From Fasciolopsis buskii (lineage: Eukaryota; Platyhelminthes; Trematoda; Plagiorchiida; Fasciolidae), in assembly GCA_008360955.1 (NCBI GenBank), contig LUCM01001574.1:16040-80039 (forward strand): DNA of 64,000 nt. The letters run 5' to 3'. This document shows, one piece after another, positions 1 through 14,100 of this stretch. The notes below the pieces were generated by a model. It worked only from the letters and a program-made list of their open reading frames with translations. It searched no databases and was not told the DNA's origin. The position numbers and the translations under genes are program-made. The number at the start of each line of letters is the position of its first letter. The stretch's first letter is position 1.

Positions 1-1859
1 TTTTCCAACTGTGTCTTTGCTTTCTTGCCGAAACAGTGACCGGGTTTCGATCATCATCATTTCTTTTGGCATACCAGTGTACAGTCTGTTGAGGCGGGTT
101 ATACCGAATCGATGATGACAATAAGCTTCACTTAACACTACTATCTTCCGGACGCCAACTGATTACCGCAGTCTCACGGCACACAAGCGACTGTTGACTG
201 GGATGCAGTCTAAAAGGGCTGTTTCATCCTTCTCACTTAAGACTGTTCCTACACCACGTTAACCCACAGTTTGAGCTGCTTCGTCTCCTGAAGTATGCAG
301 TAAATATTCTGACGAGGACATTAGCCGGGCCGCAAGTTAGTTGAATTATCTCTATGCACCACCTCGAATCTTGAATTCGATGTTTCACTCACGTAGCAAG
401 AATTCAATCGAAGTGAGGTCTTACTGTCAGAGCCTTGAAACCACGGACTGTTTGGCCAGCTTGCTTTAAACTGCGCAGCATGAAAAGGACCCCAGCATGC
501 AGAGGCTGATGCAGGTGTGAGCAGACCTGAAACACCGGCGTACACTATTTGACAATAAATCGGTTACCGAGGCCATCGGGCGGGGGCATCCGTTTATTCA
601 GTTTATGTGGCAGAGCTGAGTGCTGTCTATGGTGTAGGCAGAAGGGGCAAACAGATTGGGTTGGAGACAGAAGAGACAGGTTGAATAAAAGAGAGGAAAA
701 TCTGAGCAGTAGCATACTTATCGCTACCCACACCAACTGCGTTCGATGCAATTGGCAGCGCAGTCCTGATTATCGTGCGCGACGACCGATGCAGTATGGA
801 ATTATTTGTAGGCGTGTAACTCATGGGGAATAATGGACGGGTACTGCTAGGGAGTCCAGCCGCTAAGCAGAAGAACAATTAGGGTTGTCAACCAAAGCCT
901 TTGGTTCTGGCAAGAACCTGACAGCAAGACAGTAGAGTACAGCTGAGTGGAAGCCCATCTACTTGAATCTGTTATTCTTTCACTCGTTTTTCCGACTGAG
1001 CTGCTAACTGGGAGGACCAGGAGATTACTTCGTCAGGCCTCTACTCATTGACCTTCCAGGCATGATTGGATCTTCGACTTGAGATAAGCCAACCTGTATA
1101 GCTCGTTGGGTCATGGAGGCACGCAAGCCGTCACCCCACGTCAAGAAGCAGTCTTTTTGCGATTGTTGATCACTGTCAACTGGGAGAGAAACGACTGCAG
1201 AGAAAAGATTGTGTATTAGGTTCGAAAGAAGTGAAATAAAAACAGTTTTCTTAACACGCTGTATTGGTCTGTGGACTTGAAAAAAAAAACAAACGACGTG
1301 ACTGTTTGACGCCGTCGAAAGTGTGGTGACTTCCTTAATTGGTACTTTTTGTACCACACAAACATCTGACAGACTGGGGCTGGGTACGTCTCTGTAAGAC
1401 CGGTTTTTCATTATTCGTACTAGTAAAATGCAGGCCCAGTTGGGGAGTTATGGATGTTGAATAAACTATCAGGCAAGCAAATTCTGTTCAGGATTTCAAT
1501 TTCATGGTTTGTGGTTTCCCTCCGGTGCTGCAGGCTTTAGAAAAAATGAAACACGCTTTTCCCCACTGCATTCAAGCCCGGATAATATGGTAAAAAATTC
1601 CTCACTAAATAAGTAATAATAATAGTGGTGATAATTAGGTAAATCCTACCGAGTTAAATGTGTTTGACTTCGTTTTGTGTTATGGAAAAAACCAGCTGTT
1701 AATTAAAATGCGAATACATTGAGCGTGTATTAGTGAAAAATGCTCTTGTCTCCTGGATCTGGCTAATGTTTTTGCAGTGACTGTATCAATACTAACCTTA
1801 CTCACTCTTTTGCGTGAGGAGTTGCTTTCTTATCAAACCTGCTGTATATCTCGTTTCAG
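1..1859 (+). other. Partial first intron of the tetraspanin gene
   Basis: This stretch precedes the acceptor TTTCAG ending at 1859. I looked for a start exon encoding a short basic N-terminus and the first half of TM1 and saw none, so I read it as intron. No recognisable repeat or RNA gene was seen. The scattered open frames on both strands have no protein-like features. Confidence 0.6.
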
Positions 1860-2135
1860 TTAATAGGCGCGACCGTCTTATGCTTAGCAATCTATTGTTA
1901 TGTGGATACAACAATTCAAGATGCAATTTACCATTCTGGTTACGGTGACAAAGTTCAAAATTTGCTTTACGGACTCATTGGGCTTGGATCTCTAACTATC
2001 ATCTTAGCCATCTTCGGTTGCTGCGGGGCCTACCATGAATCTGCATGTCTTTTGGGTACATACTTTACTTGTCTTCTCATCATGTTTGGTGTGGAACTTG
2101 CGGTGGGTGTTTTATGCCTCATTTTCCAAGATGAA
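1860..2135 (+). CDS. Tetraspanin exon: end of TM1, small loop, TM2, TM3
   Basis: The exon is bounded by acceptor TTTCAG and donor GTGAGT and is 276 nt, 92 codons, phase 0 at both ends. It opens with LIGATVLCLAIYCY (end of TM1), then a short polar loop, then TM2 containing GLGSLTIILAIFGCCGAYHE. GCCGA is the family signature at the TM2 cytoplasmic end, and ES.CLL follows it as in most family members. TM3 (FTCLLIMFGVELAVGVLCL) leads to FQDE at the start of the large loop. The intron that follows is only 50 bp. Confidence 0.92.
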
Positions 2136-5100
2136 GTGAGTTAAGATTGTCCTTCTCTGCATCTAACGAAATACTTATCTACCAGACCGAAAGCCGAATT
2201 ATCAAAGCACTGAACACTGTTATAACGAGTTTCGGAGATGAATCGAACCAAGGCATGTCCATGTCCTACAGGGATTTGATCCAGTCACTTGTAAGTATTC
2301 ATATTTGATGTTTTTTGTTTTTTGTTTTAGTTGCAAATGTATATCCACCGTTGGTTTCACTGTAGATTCACTCACAGTCGCGGAACTCTCGTGTAGTACG
2401 GCGCATTTGGTGCCACAGCCTACTTAATTTTGTGCTGCTCACTCAAGTCACGAGGCTTCAATAGGAGATCTCGGCTCAAACCCTCAGTCATATCAGTAGT
2501 ATAATGTTGCTTTTAATATGGTCACACGGTTTCCAGTGTGCTATGTTCAGCAGTTATTCAACCTGTTGTCATGCCAATAACCTTTCACCATTTCTCGTTT
2601 CTTTTTAGGATAGACGGTATTGTGAGATGACAACTAAGACCAGAGCATGTTAGTGCAAGGTTAATGGTTATAAAAACTGATGACTGGACTAAACAAACAA
2701 TTCTGAAGATTTTTGAAGTTCGATTCAAATTATCTAACGAGTTTCTACTGATCCGCTTGACGGGATTTACTCAGGACTTGGTTTTTAATTTCGTATCGAT
2801 TAAAGATACATTATACGAAACAAATCGGTTTAACATTTTTGAAGAATAGTGTCCGAGAGTCAAAGAGTACTTCTAAAGGCAAAATAGATGTCAATCGATT
2901 CCAGTCTTCTTACTCATGGAATCACAAAACAATATTTCGGTGATAGCGATAATCTTGTAACACAAATCATCATTTCGAATCATGAAAACTCCGTCGGTTG
3001 CACTGTATCCAAGAGGTAGACTGACTTTCTAACAATATCGATACTTCTCGTCTACACAACACGGAGACGATTTCGCACAGTTTCCCGTGCGTTTTCTGAA
3101 CGCTCTTTTCCCATGCGATTTTACTAGTCGGCCTATTCTATCTTATTTCTCAAAGCTCCTGTCACGCAGTAAGTTTTAGGTACACTGCTGCCACATTTTG
3201 AGGCGTGCATTTGTCAATGTAGCACTTAATATTTTCACCACCCGTTCACAGGTGTGTTGCATCCCCCATGCTCTTTATTTTCCATTTATTGGCATTTGCT
3301 GTGTTCCCTTTATGTCCCACCAACGGTAGATTACAATACCCCGTAGTTTCGTCTCCATTCTTCCGATGCGCGCAGTTCGTATTTTTTTTACTGGTGTTTA
3401 TGAACTTTATGGGGACATACTGCTTTTCGCTCGACGCTTCACATTTTTTTGCAGACCGCGCTAAACGTATTAAAATTCTGTTTTCCATTCTCGATCGATA
3501 GTTAGAGTCGTTAGTCGTGACTGGAAATCTTAAATTGGACTAATAGTCCGTCATCTTAAAAAAACCAGGAAGTCGAATCCTACACTTCCCGATCACTTTG
3601 GTGATAGACGGACATTTGCTGTCATCCAGCTTGTTATCACATCTGATCCTTCGAGATTTTATATGGTTCTGTGCCACTCAAAATTTCGGGATCGCGGTTT
3701 CTACTCGCATTTCTAGTGCAATGGGTTCCGGAACGTTGTGCTGTACACTCCTTCCGTTGTACTCATACATAAAATGTGGAAAAGCCGTACTTCCATAGGG
3801 GGCTCGGGAGAACGATCACAAAGGAAAACAGTTCCTAGATCCTGTTTTTCAAGACGAAAATTGGTGCTTGACATAAGGAAAGGAAAAGTGAGGTTGTCCC
3901 ACAACTTGATTTCCGGGTGAGAATTTAGGAGACTAGGGATCAACACTTTTGGACAGCGAATTGTTAACAAGAATTGTCTGTGTATGAATGGATAGTCAAA
4001 GTTCACAAGGGAAACTAAGGGAACATGCTTCGAGAAATGGTAACAATCTGGGGATGAACCAGTAGTTTCAGCTTGGAGTTAGAGAAAAGGGGCATTTTGT
4101 TGAACCTGACTGGAAGGAGAAGAAGTAGTTGGGACTCCATTCTGCACGTGACCGTATGATTCAGGTGTCAAGTGAGTTTGAATTTCTGTTTTTTGTAAAT
4201 GAGCTGGTTTCAAAAGGCGCTGGACCCGGAACGGAAGAGTAACCCTGTTCGCAACAAGTGGATCAAGGTGAATCATAAAGAGAAACCAGAAAATCAAAAA
4301 ATTATGGTTGGACCAACAGGATAATAGACTGCCAAACGTTGATGAATTGTTGGAAATGACTACTGGAGAGTGAATGATACAATATAGGAATAGGAAAAAG
4401 GAAGTTTCGAAAACAGCCCAGCGTGACTGAGGAAGCTCCAAAAAGGAGATAATTTCCAGGTAGAAATCCGGAGGTTTCTCGCAATTGGACAAATACGCTT
4501 CTGAACGATGCATACCACCGCCGTGTTGGTCAAGTGGAAATTGTGTGGTTCAATAACATAGTTTGATAACCTAATCGGAATTTAGTCAGTAGCTTTGATT
4601 TGAGCGAAGAAAGTGCGTTTGTCTCAGCCCAAATTCCGAGGCTGCTAAGAAGTAGCCAGAGGTCATTAAACGGTAACCAAATAAGAGCTTAACGACGGAG
4701 AAACATGAAAGTTTAGATTACGTTTTTTATCTAAATGTTGCTCACCCTTTGGATGTGATTCTGAGTTTCAATACAAGCGACGTCATCAACGTCATTTTCT
4801 TCGGGGACTGACTCAATTCTAACCTTTGGGCGACCATATGTGGGCCACCTGGTAACAGTTTGTGGGCGTATGGTTACCACTGACTCCTCAATAGTTCTTT
4901 CGCCATTAAGTGGAAATGACCGCATTCCGGGAATCTATGTCCATGTAGCCGTTGAATTAGACAAGATCTAAATAGTTTATTCAGGAGTAGTTATCTATCC
5001 GCGCCGGGTGCCGTTTCATAGTAGTTTTTAGGCTTTGATAATTTCGACTCAGTTTATCCAATGCGTCGAACGGTTCTTCGGGATGGGTCTTCTGATGCAC

Positions 5101-8100
5101 GCCTAAGCGTCTTTTGAATGAATTTTGGGTAAATGACGTAGAACAGTGGTAGAAAATGTTTCAAGGAGTACTGCTATTTTGCATCTCAGAGGTGCTCATC
5201 CCTATCTGTGGCCGTGTTAGTGAATCAACGTGGCCCGTACAAACGTCAATGATTAAAAGAATTGAGGTGACATCACCGGTTGCGTCGATAGGTTAGCCGC
5301 GTATAAAGCATCATCAGAAAATCACTAATCAGTAGTGAGTCAGATTAACTAACGAACCATTTGACCGGTGGGCGTTGACCATGACGAACTGATGTATACG
5401 AGGTTATTTGCCGTAAAGCTGTTAATTGTCCTCGTTAGGTCTACCGGGATGGAATTTGCGGCAGACCCAGACAGCAGATTAATCGCATTAGAGCTAGCGA
5501 GACTGCGATTTTAAGTCAGTTACCTCATACCTCATACACCGCTGCACTGCAGTTACAGTCAGCTCCAGCAGTAGCATGACGAGGAGCTGGATGAGAGATC
5601 ACGATATGGAATGACGCCATGGTCTTGGACTGAGGATCATCAGTATTGGGAGGGAATGTGAACGTATATGTGACTTACGGACTCAAAAGCATTTCTGAAG
5701 TAGATTTGGCTTGAAACCTCATGGAATCCGGCGTTGATGGGCCGTTTGCGTCGCAGGGGTCAAGTGTGGTGGGAACTTGATAGTCATGGCAACGGATAGG
5801 TCATCGTGTTTGGGAACGAGGCTAACCACGATGTGTTTGCAGGCCCTGAAAAATAGGAAATTGGTGCGTGAGCATGGAAGGGCCTCGTATGACACACATG
5901 TTAGGAGTGGTGTATGCAACACCGTCCGAAACGGTTGGTTTACACGAGTTTACGGAACGCGGCGCATGGTAGACCTTTCTACTGTGTCGCTTTTAATCAT
6001 ATAATTGTAGCCGATGGAAAGATGCCAAAGAAGTAACACAAGTATGTGTGGTTTATTTAAAGAAAAAAACGAAAAGCAGTTATCTCAGCTTTTTCCTGTG
6101 GCTCACATAGGTCATTTGAGGATGCACTAATTCGAGGGATATTGGAAGAGTGGGTATTATAATGGCAAAAGAAGTCGATTGACTTCCGGCGCCGAACAAG
6201 ATAACTCGTTCATCTTTGCAGCTAGTGGAGCGTTCTTTGGCTCTCTGCACGTATAAGGGGCACCTGTTCTTAGTTGGTAGGAAGCTGTGATAAAAAGTGG
6301 GAGTTAGCGATTGACGTCAATAGCAGGACGCTGAACGTTTCCAGTGTACGGCACAATCACATGCTTGCTTAGACTACTTAGTCAATTGTAACTCATTGTT
6401 TTGAAAGGGGAACTAAGCGGTTGCGTATTTGAAAAACAATGTCTAAAACTCGAAACTTGTTTGCTGCATAAGTGCAGCGGAATCGGTACACACCATGGCT
6501 ATCAGGGCCTACCGCAGTACCTATGAGCCTGAAACGAGTAACACAGAACCACATAAATCTTGATGGATCAGATGTAACGAGGTGGGCGTCTAGCACCAAG
6601 TGTTTGGCTGATCCAGAACCTCGTATCTCTGAAATTTTCGGGATGTAAGACGCTCTGTCCGATCGCGACAACGCCTCCCATTGTAGAAACCCCGGGTGTC
6701 ACGAGAGTGTACTATATCAAGGGTATGCAAAATCGATCAGATCGATCATGGGTGCATGTGGAAAGGCCATTTAGTCGACATAGGTCATCGTTTACGACTA
6801 AGTTTTCGGCTCCGCATCTCAACGCCAAAATGTCAGAAGTGTACATCAGTCAACCACTCCTGCGTAAAAAACTAAAATGTTCATCGGTGCTGGTGTGACA
6901 ATCGGGATCCCTATTGAACAAGTGCCCGGTGATTGAAGATAGAGAAGTCACCGCTGTTGGAGGGTGGACGTAGAATATGTAAGTAGCAAGTGAAAATAGA
7001 AAATCATAGTTTCCGCCAGAGCCGAATTATGCGACTGAACAAGTCAAAATTTACTCGGAAGACGGTGATGGGTTAATGTATTGTCTTCGTCTCGATGTCC
7101 ACTTCGAATAGGGCTAATACGGGTTAAAAATAACTCCAATTGTTACAGGAGAACATGGCTGGCAAAACGGCAAGAAAAAAAGAGGCAAGCATTGCAACCG
7201 CAAAATTTCTCACCAAATTCCTCTGCGACTCCTTTTTTTGTTAACCAGAACGACTGAAAATGCAATACCACGAGATTGCACTAAAACTCCCTGCGAGAGG
7301 AGGAGATGGACTGCGTTGACGGATACTAATGGTATGCAAATAAACTACAATACAGAAAGCCAGTTGCCCCAATGATAATCTTGTTTGGAGACTGTCCACT
7401 TTGTGAACAAATACACGGATACGGACTAGCAGTTAAAAAGAACGGGATGCAAAGTGCAGCGAGATAATTGAATTTGTGCGGCATCTGATTAGGTGGAGAT
7501 TTTGGTTTCCGTCGGAAACAAAGAACGAAATAAGTTGGGAGAAGTTCAAGGGCCAGATCAAAGTCCCGTTGCTGTCCGTAAACATTGATGGGGATGGTTC
7601 TATGCGATTGGGCTGGTTACGTGAGGAGACTGGAGTATGAGTAGCTGTAAGCCGTCGTAATTCATGATACCTAGAGAAAAATCCGCACACGGTTTTTCGA
7701 GTGGGAGATGCGAACCACAATGAAGCTTACTAAACTAGGCGTGGTTATCAGCCGAACGACCTCAGATGTGCTTTCCACGGATGTGACATTTATAAGAACC
7801 TCCCTTAGAAGGCTTCTGCTGTGTCAACTAATATCCGCCATGAACACGTGTGATGTTAATAAAACCAACCGGCATCGTCCTAGTTGACTTCGTTTCAAGG
7901 GTCATCTTTGGCAAAGTTAAGGGATTCGTTATCTTTTCCTGCTCCATTTCTTGACGGTTCATTTTATCTAAAATGTTTTCTCTGTAAACGCAATATTCTT
8001 CTTGCCGGACAGACTAAGTTGTTCTTTGCATAGCTCACCCATATTCACAAAAGTATGCGGTATATTTGCTCGGGTGCTCTCGATCTATCTGGTCACCAAA

Positions 8101-11100
8101 TCAGAACTGTTTTCCTTGTTCGCTGTTTCATGATTACGCACCAGTTCCTTATTGCACTCGGAATAACCGAAGGCGCTCTGCGTGTGTTTCCCTTCAGTCC
8201 GGGACCGGTGGGTCAGCATAATCTCAGGGCGAAGCGGACAAACGCAGTGTACACCAATTTTCTGCTATTCGCACTACATTTTCATGTTTAACAATCTGTA
8301 TAGAATGTTATGATACATTAAGAGCCGTAGGTGTTTATTTCACTAATAGCACCAAATTTGTCCAACACGCCATTTCTGCGCTCCTTAAATCTTAATTTGG
8401 AAGCTCTGACTTCAATACTGGCGCCGCTTTCTTTGTAGTTCATTGAGAAGACAATTGACGGGTAATCACTTCGGGTCATATAATGCAACTAATTCATTTC
8501 GGTGTTTGGTTGCAGTTTTCGGTAAGCATAGTGTTATATGCTTTGCAGGCCGCCCGCGGTTGATTTGGATTCTCAGTATAGCTGTTTTCCATAGACTAAA
8601 TGTCAGGCAATCCGATGGAGTATCCAAGACATTAGTCTTCGCTCTCACGCTTGGTTGGGAACAGCTTTGTAACCAAAAGATGGTAGACGGGATTTAATAA
8701 TCAAAGACTGTTTCAGCCTTAATGATCATTCATTTCGGGCGAATAGCCACCTCGAGTTTTGAGGTACCCACTCCGACTATTTGAAGGCGAAATGAAGGCG
8801 CAATCCAGAACCAAAACGACTGCCTCTCGTTTTTGTTGTGACGCTTCGTACGACCTATCCCGGGGCTATTTGTTTAAACCAATTACAAGCCTATTCTTGC
8901 GTTGGTTTAATTTGGCTGCTTCACCGGCTAATGTCGCAGTTCATTACTCTGGTTCTTGCTTCCATCTATTATCATCTCAGTGGCTTTGCCAAACACCACT
9001 ATTCAAGCTGAGTTTGAAGTTTTTTATTCTATTTTTATCACTTAGTTTGACGCCTTAATTTGTAAACATTGCATCATTATCTCAGTTGATATCACGAGTG
9101 TTCAGTCTAACATCATCACCTGAGACAGCGACGAATCGCTTACGATTTTACCGCTCAGTTTGATGATTAAAACCTTATGATAATTAGCATTGTTTTTTAT
9201 TGAAACAGATAAAAGTAGTTCAGTTCGGTCTGTAGAGACATTAACTCCGTAGTAATATACTTTAGTTCTAGTTGCCACCTCGCAGTACTGAATGGTTATG
9301 AAAGAAATCAAAAGATTATAAATTAGAACAACAGAAATATTTCAGATGCAGGGACATCACTAACGGGGACATTTAGTCACATCGCCCAACGTCTGCTATC
9401 ATCGCGGTGGGGAATCTCGTGGGTCCCAACTCGGTGATCTAACTCGATCTGCTCGGGACAGTCCAGTGGTTAGGGTTTTCCTACCTCTCGTCCAAGTCAT
9501 GGTCTGACCATTATGTCCTATTTTCCAGCTGTCATCTTCCTCAGAAAACAGTTAATGTCCGGATATGTCTTTTGCATGTCCCAACCACCTTAAATTGAAA
9601 TTTGTTGCCTTTTAGACCGATTGAGCTCCGTGACCCAATATCCTGTCACCTTATTCACTAGTGGACTCCTTCCAGCCCAGTCGCGAGGGATATCATAAGA
9701 AAACCGGTGTTGAAACACCGAAGGTCTTCGTATATTTGTCTTCAACGGTCATGTTTACGAGCCGTGTAACGGGACCGATCTTACATCTGCAGTAAAAACT
9801 CGACCTCTGATTGGGAACCGGACGTCGCACCAACGCCCCAGATCTTTCAACTTGGTCAACCTCAGCCGAGCCATCTATATACGCGAAGACACTTCACCAG
9901 CTATACGATTACCAGGTGATATGTAGCTGCTGCCGAACTCCCTCTGAAAAAAAACAGTTCGACTTAGTCAACCCAGTGCTACAACATTTTGCACTTTGAA
10001 AGTGCGAAACGTATCTTTAGTGTACAATACTATTCAGACGGTCGGAAATTATCTGCAACTTACTTGGGTTTTAATTGTGAATGATATAATGTTAATAGCA
10101 CAGCGTTGTTGGTAGGTGTAATGCGCCAACGTTTCGACTACCGTGGCAAGTTTTACAATCTTTGTAAATCTTTGTAAAACTGTGACGAACAGTGCCTCCT
10201 GTGATGAACTGAGGTAAAAGATCGTCATAAACGCGAACTCTGCTTTGTGTTCACATACAGCGATTGGTCAACAGGAATGGATTTTTGTGATACACTCTTC
10301 AATGAAAGATGATGTCATAGGATTGCTATTTCGACTGAATCGAATGCTACTCATAGATCTAGGAAGACGGAGGTCATTGGCATATCGAAGACATGCCCCT
10401 ATTCCAACATCTGTTGTTCAGATAATATGTGATCGATACAACCCATTTCACATTTCGCGAGCTCTAGATAACCGGTGGATGGTTGTTCTGTTCGTTCTCT
10501 CGCTAAACGGCTGAATTCCTTAGCGATATCGGTTATCAGTCCACTATTTCCAATGCGTTGGTCGGCTACATTTTTTTTCAAGTCTCGTTTACCTGTGGAT
10601 CCCGGCTCTGTCAACGTGCGTACCTTCATGCAGGCCCGAGAAAGGGTGTTTGGTTCTTATATTGGACCTACTGAGTATTGATTTCTGCTGTGTCAGTGAC
10701 ACGAATTCAGGGTTTGAGCAGTGTAGTTAAACTAGCTGCGCCTAATTTCCCATCAGTGTATTTCCTGCGCTACCAGGTGACGGAGCAACTCGAACGGCGT
10801 GTCAACGCGGTGTAGGAATATTCCTGACTGACAGCTAAAGTGGCCCTTTCAGGCTGAATCCCGTTGGGCAGTCGTTCGTGTGCCCGAAAGCCGTAGGAAT
10901 CCGTTGACGTTTGAAATAATAAGTGGGCTAAGCCTAGCTCATTTATCATCTCGGCATGTACCCCAACGGACGATAGCACCGACATACAAAAAGAACGAGT
11001 TTCAAGACGAACTCGCGGCTCTAGTTCACAGGAGCAAACGCTCTTATTCAATTTTATCGCGTTCCGTCTCCGGCAAAATTGTCGGTCATATGACTTTTCC

Positions 11101-14100
11101 TTATGGCTGGAAATCTGACCGTTTTCTGTTAACCAAGATTCACCTATCGCAGCTCATACTGCGTCTTAGAAGCACCAATAAAGTCGAATCAACCTGATGT
11201 TTGCGTTTACGAATACACTGTGCTCGGTGCGGATATGTCATACTTTCTTTCCTATGCTTTGTTGTAGATGAATTGTTGTGGAATTCATGGTGCAGATGAC
11301 TATCCAGGGCCCAATGTGCCCTCATCCTGTTGCATTCCAGGCCATGCACATTGTCCAACAAAGGCAGCAGCATACAAAATGGTAAGCTGGACTTGTTTCC
11401 TATTGTACTAGGTCAACCGAAGTGTCCTTGTTTTTATCTATCCAAAGCTCTTGGTCAATTTGTGATTTATTGAAATCGATCACAGAACATTTTGTTATTG
11501 TATGGATCATGGAAACCCACAGCTAGATGTTTTTTTTGACCGCACTTCCATGATGGCCACAACAGTTTTTGGGGCGATTATTTTGGGCGCACGGTTATTC
11601 CAATAAATTTATGATACAACATGACTCCGCCGGTAACTTGAAAGGCTTGTTATCGTCCCCTTTCAAGAGGTTTATCGATACTGGTCCTTAATTGGGAAGT
11701 CTTTTCTGGATCCGAAATTCTCGCCTCTGTTTTTCACGTGCTATATAAGTGAGCTTCCTAAATGAACTAGAGTGAGCAAAATTGGGCCACATGATCATGC
11801 AGTCTAGAATTTGGGTACGAGCTTACTCTAAGCACTTCTGTACACCTATGAAGTAAAACTCTGTTGCCTTGGCTGCATTTTTGATTGCTTGGTTTACTGT
11901 CTCAATCTTGCTAAAAATATAAACTAATAGCTACTCAGCCAGTGTTCAACCGCTCCTCATTATAGACGTTCTTCTTTCCACTTAGTTTATGAGGCCAGCT
12001 GAGGGTTATTCCCCGCACAAGTCTCATAAAAGCAGGTTACAGGCATCAATATGCAACCTTATTACGTAACCACCAGCTAGAATTCGTTTTTCCGTGTTCG
12101 TGCTTGAGTTCTTTTAGTGGCGCCCATTTTGTAGCTGTCTAATATAATTATAAACTTAGATGTCACGACGGTTCGATGGAGCAGTTTGACTCGAACTATT
12201 TCTGCAACTTTGAAATCGACCTGTTAACTTCATTTCTATTTGTTTCGTCCTTCTTTGGTTTGTTATCATCTGATTCTCCGCTGTGAACGGGACTGTTTAA
12301 TGAGAATCGAAATAGGAATACACACCAGATCAAGAATGATGGTTGTGAGGATTGACCTTCATTAGCGAAATTGATGTCTGAGATTACCAATTCTAGTCGG
12401 TCTCATCGTGCTTTGCATTCAAACAGGGATGTAAAGAAGTTTCCGCTGGTCTTGTTCGGGAAAAATTCTTCACCGCACTGGCGCTCATAATGAGCGTACC
12501 GCTAATCAAAGTGAGTTATTGTGAATTTTCCTCGCTGTTTCAACAATGCTCTGAATACTTCTCTCTAGCGATGTCCAGGTTCGTGATCCCCTCGATGACA
12601 ATTTTGTTCTTTCGACAGAAAAGTGTGGGCCGTCGACAGACAAAACACCCAGCTATCATTGTTTGCCACCAATCATTGCAAACGATTTGATACACATTGT
12701 GAAATTTTACTCTGACAGCCGATTTAATGCTAATGATTGCCGTATTAGCAATTAGACAAATTCCCCAATCTTTTATATGCCGGTTGTCTTTACATTTGTT
12801 TCTGGCGCGCCTATTTTGTTGCCTGATCGACTTGCCTATTACTATTGCCGTAGGATAGGCTGTGATGTCACAGGAAAAGGTGACAGCTGCACATTGAGAT
12901 GTGTTCGATTGGTAGTTGTTGTATCACGTGTGTGTGTTTGTGTGTATGTGTGCAACTAAGTCATCTTGTGGGAATTGGTTTTGCTGTCAGGTCTTACGCG
13001 TGTGGCCGAGACCAGCCGTTGCGTTAGAAATTGTCGCTGGGCTCATACCAATTGTGGTGACTGGTGGGGTTGGTACTGGTTTGAGCAGACAGTATGTCAG
13101 CTTTGCTTGTGCAGATTGAACGAGGGATTCTAGCTGTTAGCGATTTATATCACACTCCTACCGTAGACAAAACAAACGACAAGGTTGTTCGGCGTTTGTT
13201 TCGCTTCCCGAACACAGTGTTCCTCGTGCCGGCTTCTTCGCTTGGTTCTTTGTTCAAACAAATATCTCTGATTTTATTGAACTAATAATGTTCTACAATT
13301 TACAGATCGACGAAATGCAACAAATTGACATATTTCGAATTTTTTTCTTCTCGATAGGAACCTAACAGTTTCACATCGGGTACTGAACAGGATAAAACAA
13401 TGGGTATTTCTGCCTTCTCATGTTCTCTGTGGCAGATGTTTGCGCTATCAACCTTGTATGGCTCTCAAAATGGCCACTTTTTGATACCACGCCCAGACTA
13501 CGGTGGCGTAGCTATGCTCACTGTTTCCTTGCGAAATCAGGAGGTAGTTAAAATATGATTGGAGTTTGTCATCTGACTCGAGAGTTCTTTATATCTGCTT
13601 ACTCTTTTTTATATTTTACTGAAAATAGTAATTTGTTTTTGCCGTATTTAGTAAATACACAACAATGTGCATTATATTAGGTGGGGAAGGGCATGCATTA
13701 GTTTCAGACTGCTGAGTAAGAAAGTGATTCTTGGTGAGTGTGTTCGAACTTGTGATATTCACGTCCAAACTCTCTGGTGGTAACCTCTTAATCACTCACC
13801 GGTTGATTCCTATACCCTTTCCATTTTTGAAACGTGAAATATCAAAAGGCAGTAGAACCAGATAGGTGTAACCCGTCGTACCCCCCATTCCTACCTACCG
13901 CTTTGCTCCCAGTCTTGTCCTGTTTGATGGTAGAACCAGGTAGCTCCATTGGTTCAGACATTCAGAAGTCGTTAGATACTCCTTCATGCTGTAATAACAA
14001 ACAGGCAAAAACTCTTCGTAGTTGGGACGGTAGAGAGCCCCATAAAATCCTCAACAATTCAAACATTGTAACGAACCATATTGCAGCCAATTATTGTTTC

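Larger units (their letters stand above)
2291..11267 (+). other. 9.0-kb tetraspanin intron
   Basis: This intron runs from donor GTAAGT to acceptor TTGTAG. It contains two copies of SINE family A (3545-3796 plus, 6480-6650 minus), a weak minus-strand exon candidate (4746-4934) and the motif at 10129-10146. The rest shows open frames on both strands with no domain, start context or codon pattern I can defend. Confidence 0.8.
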
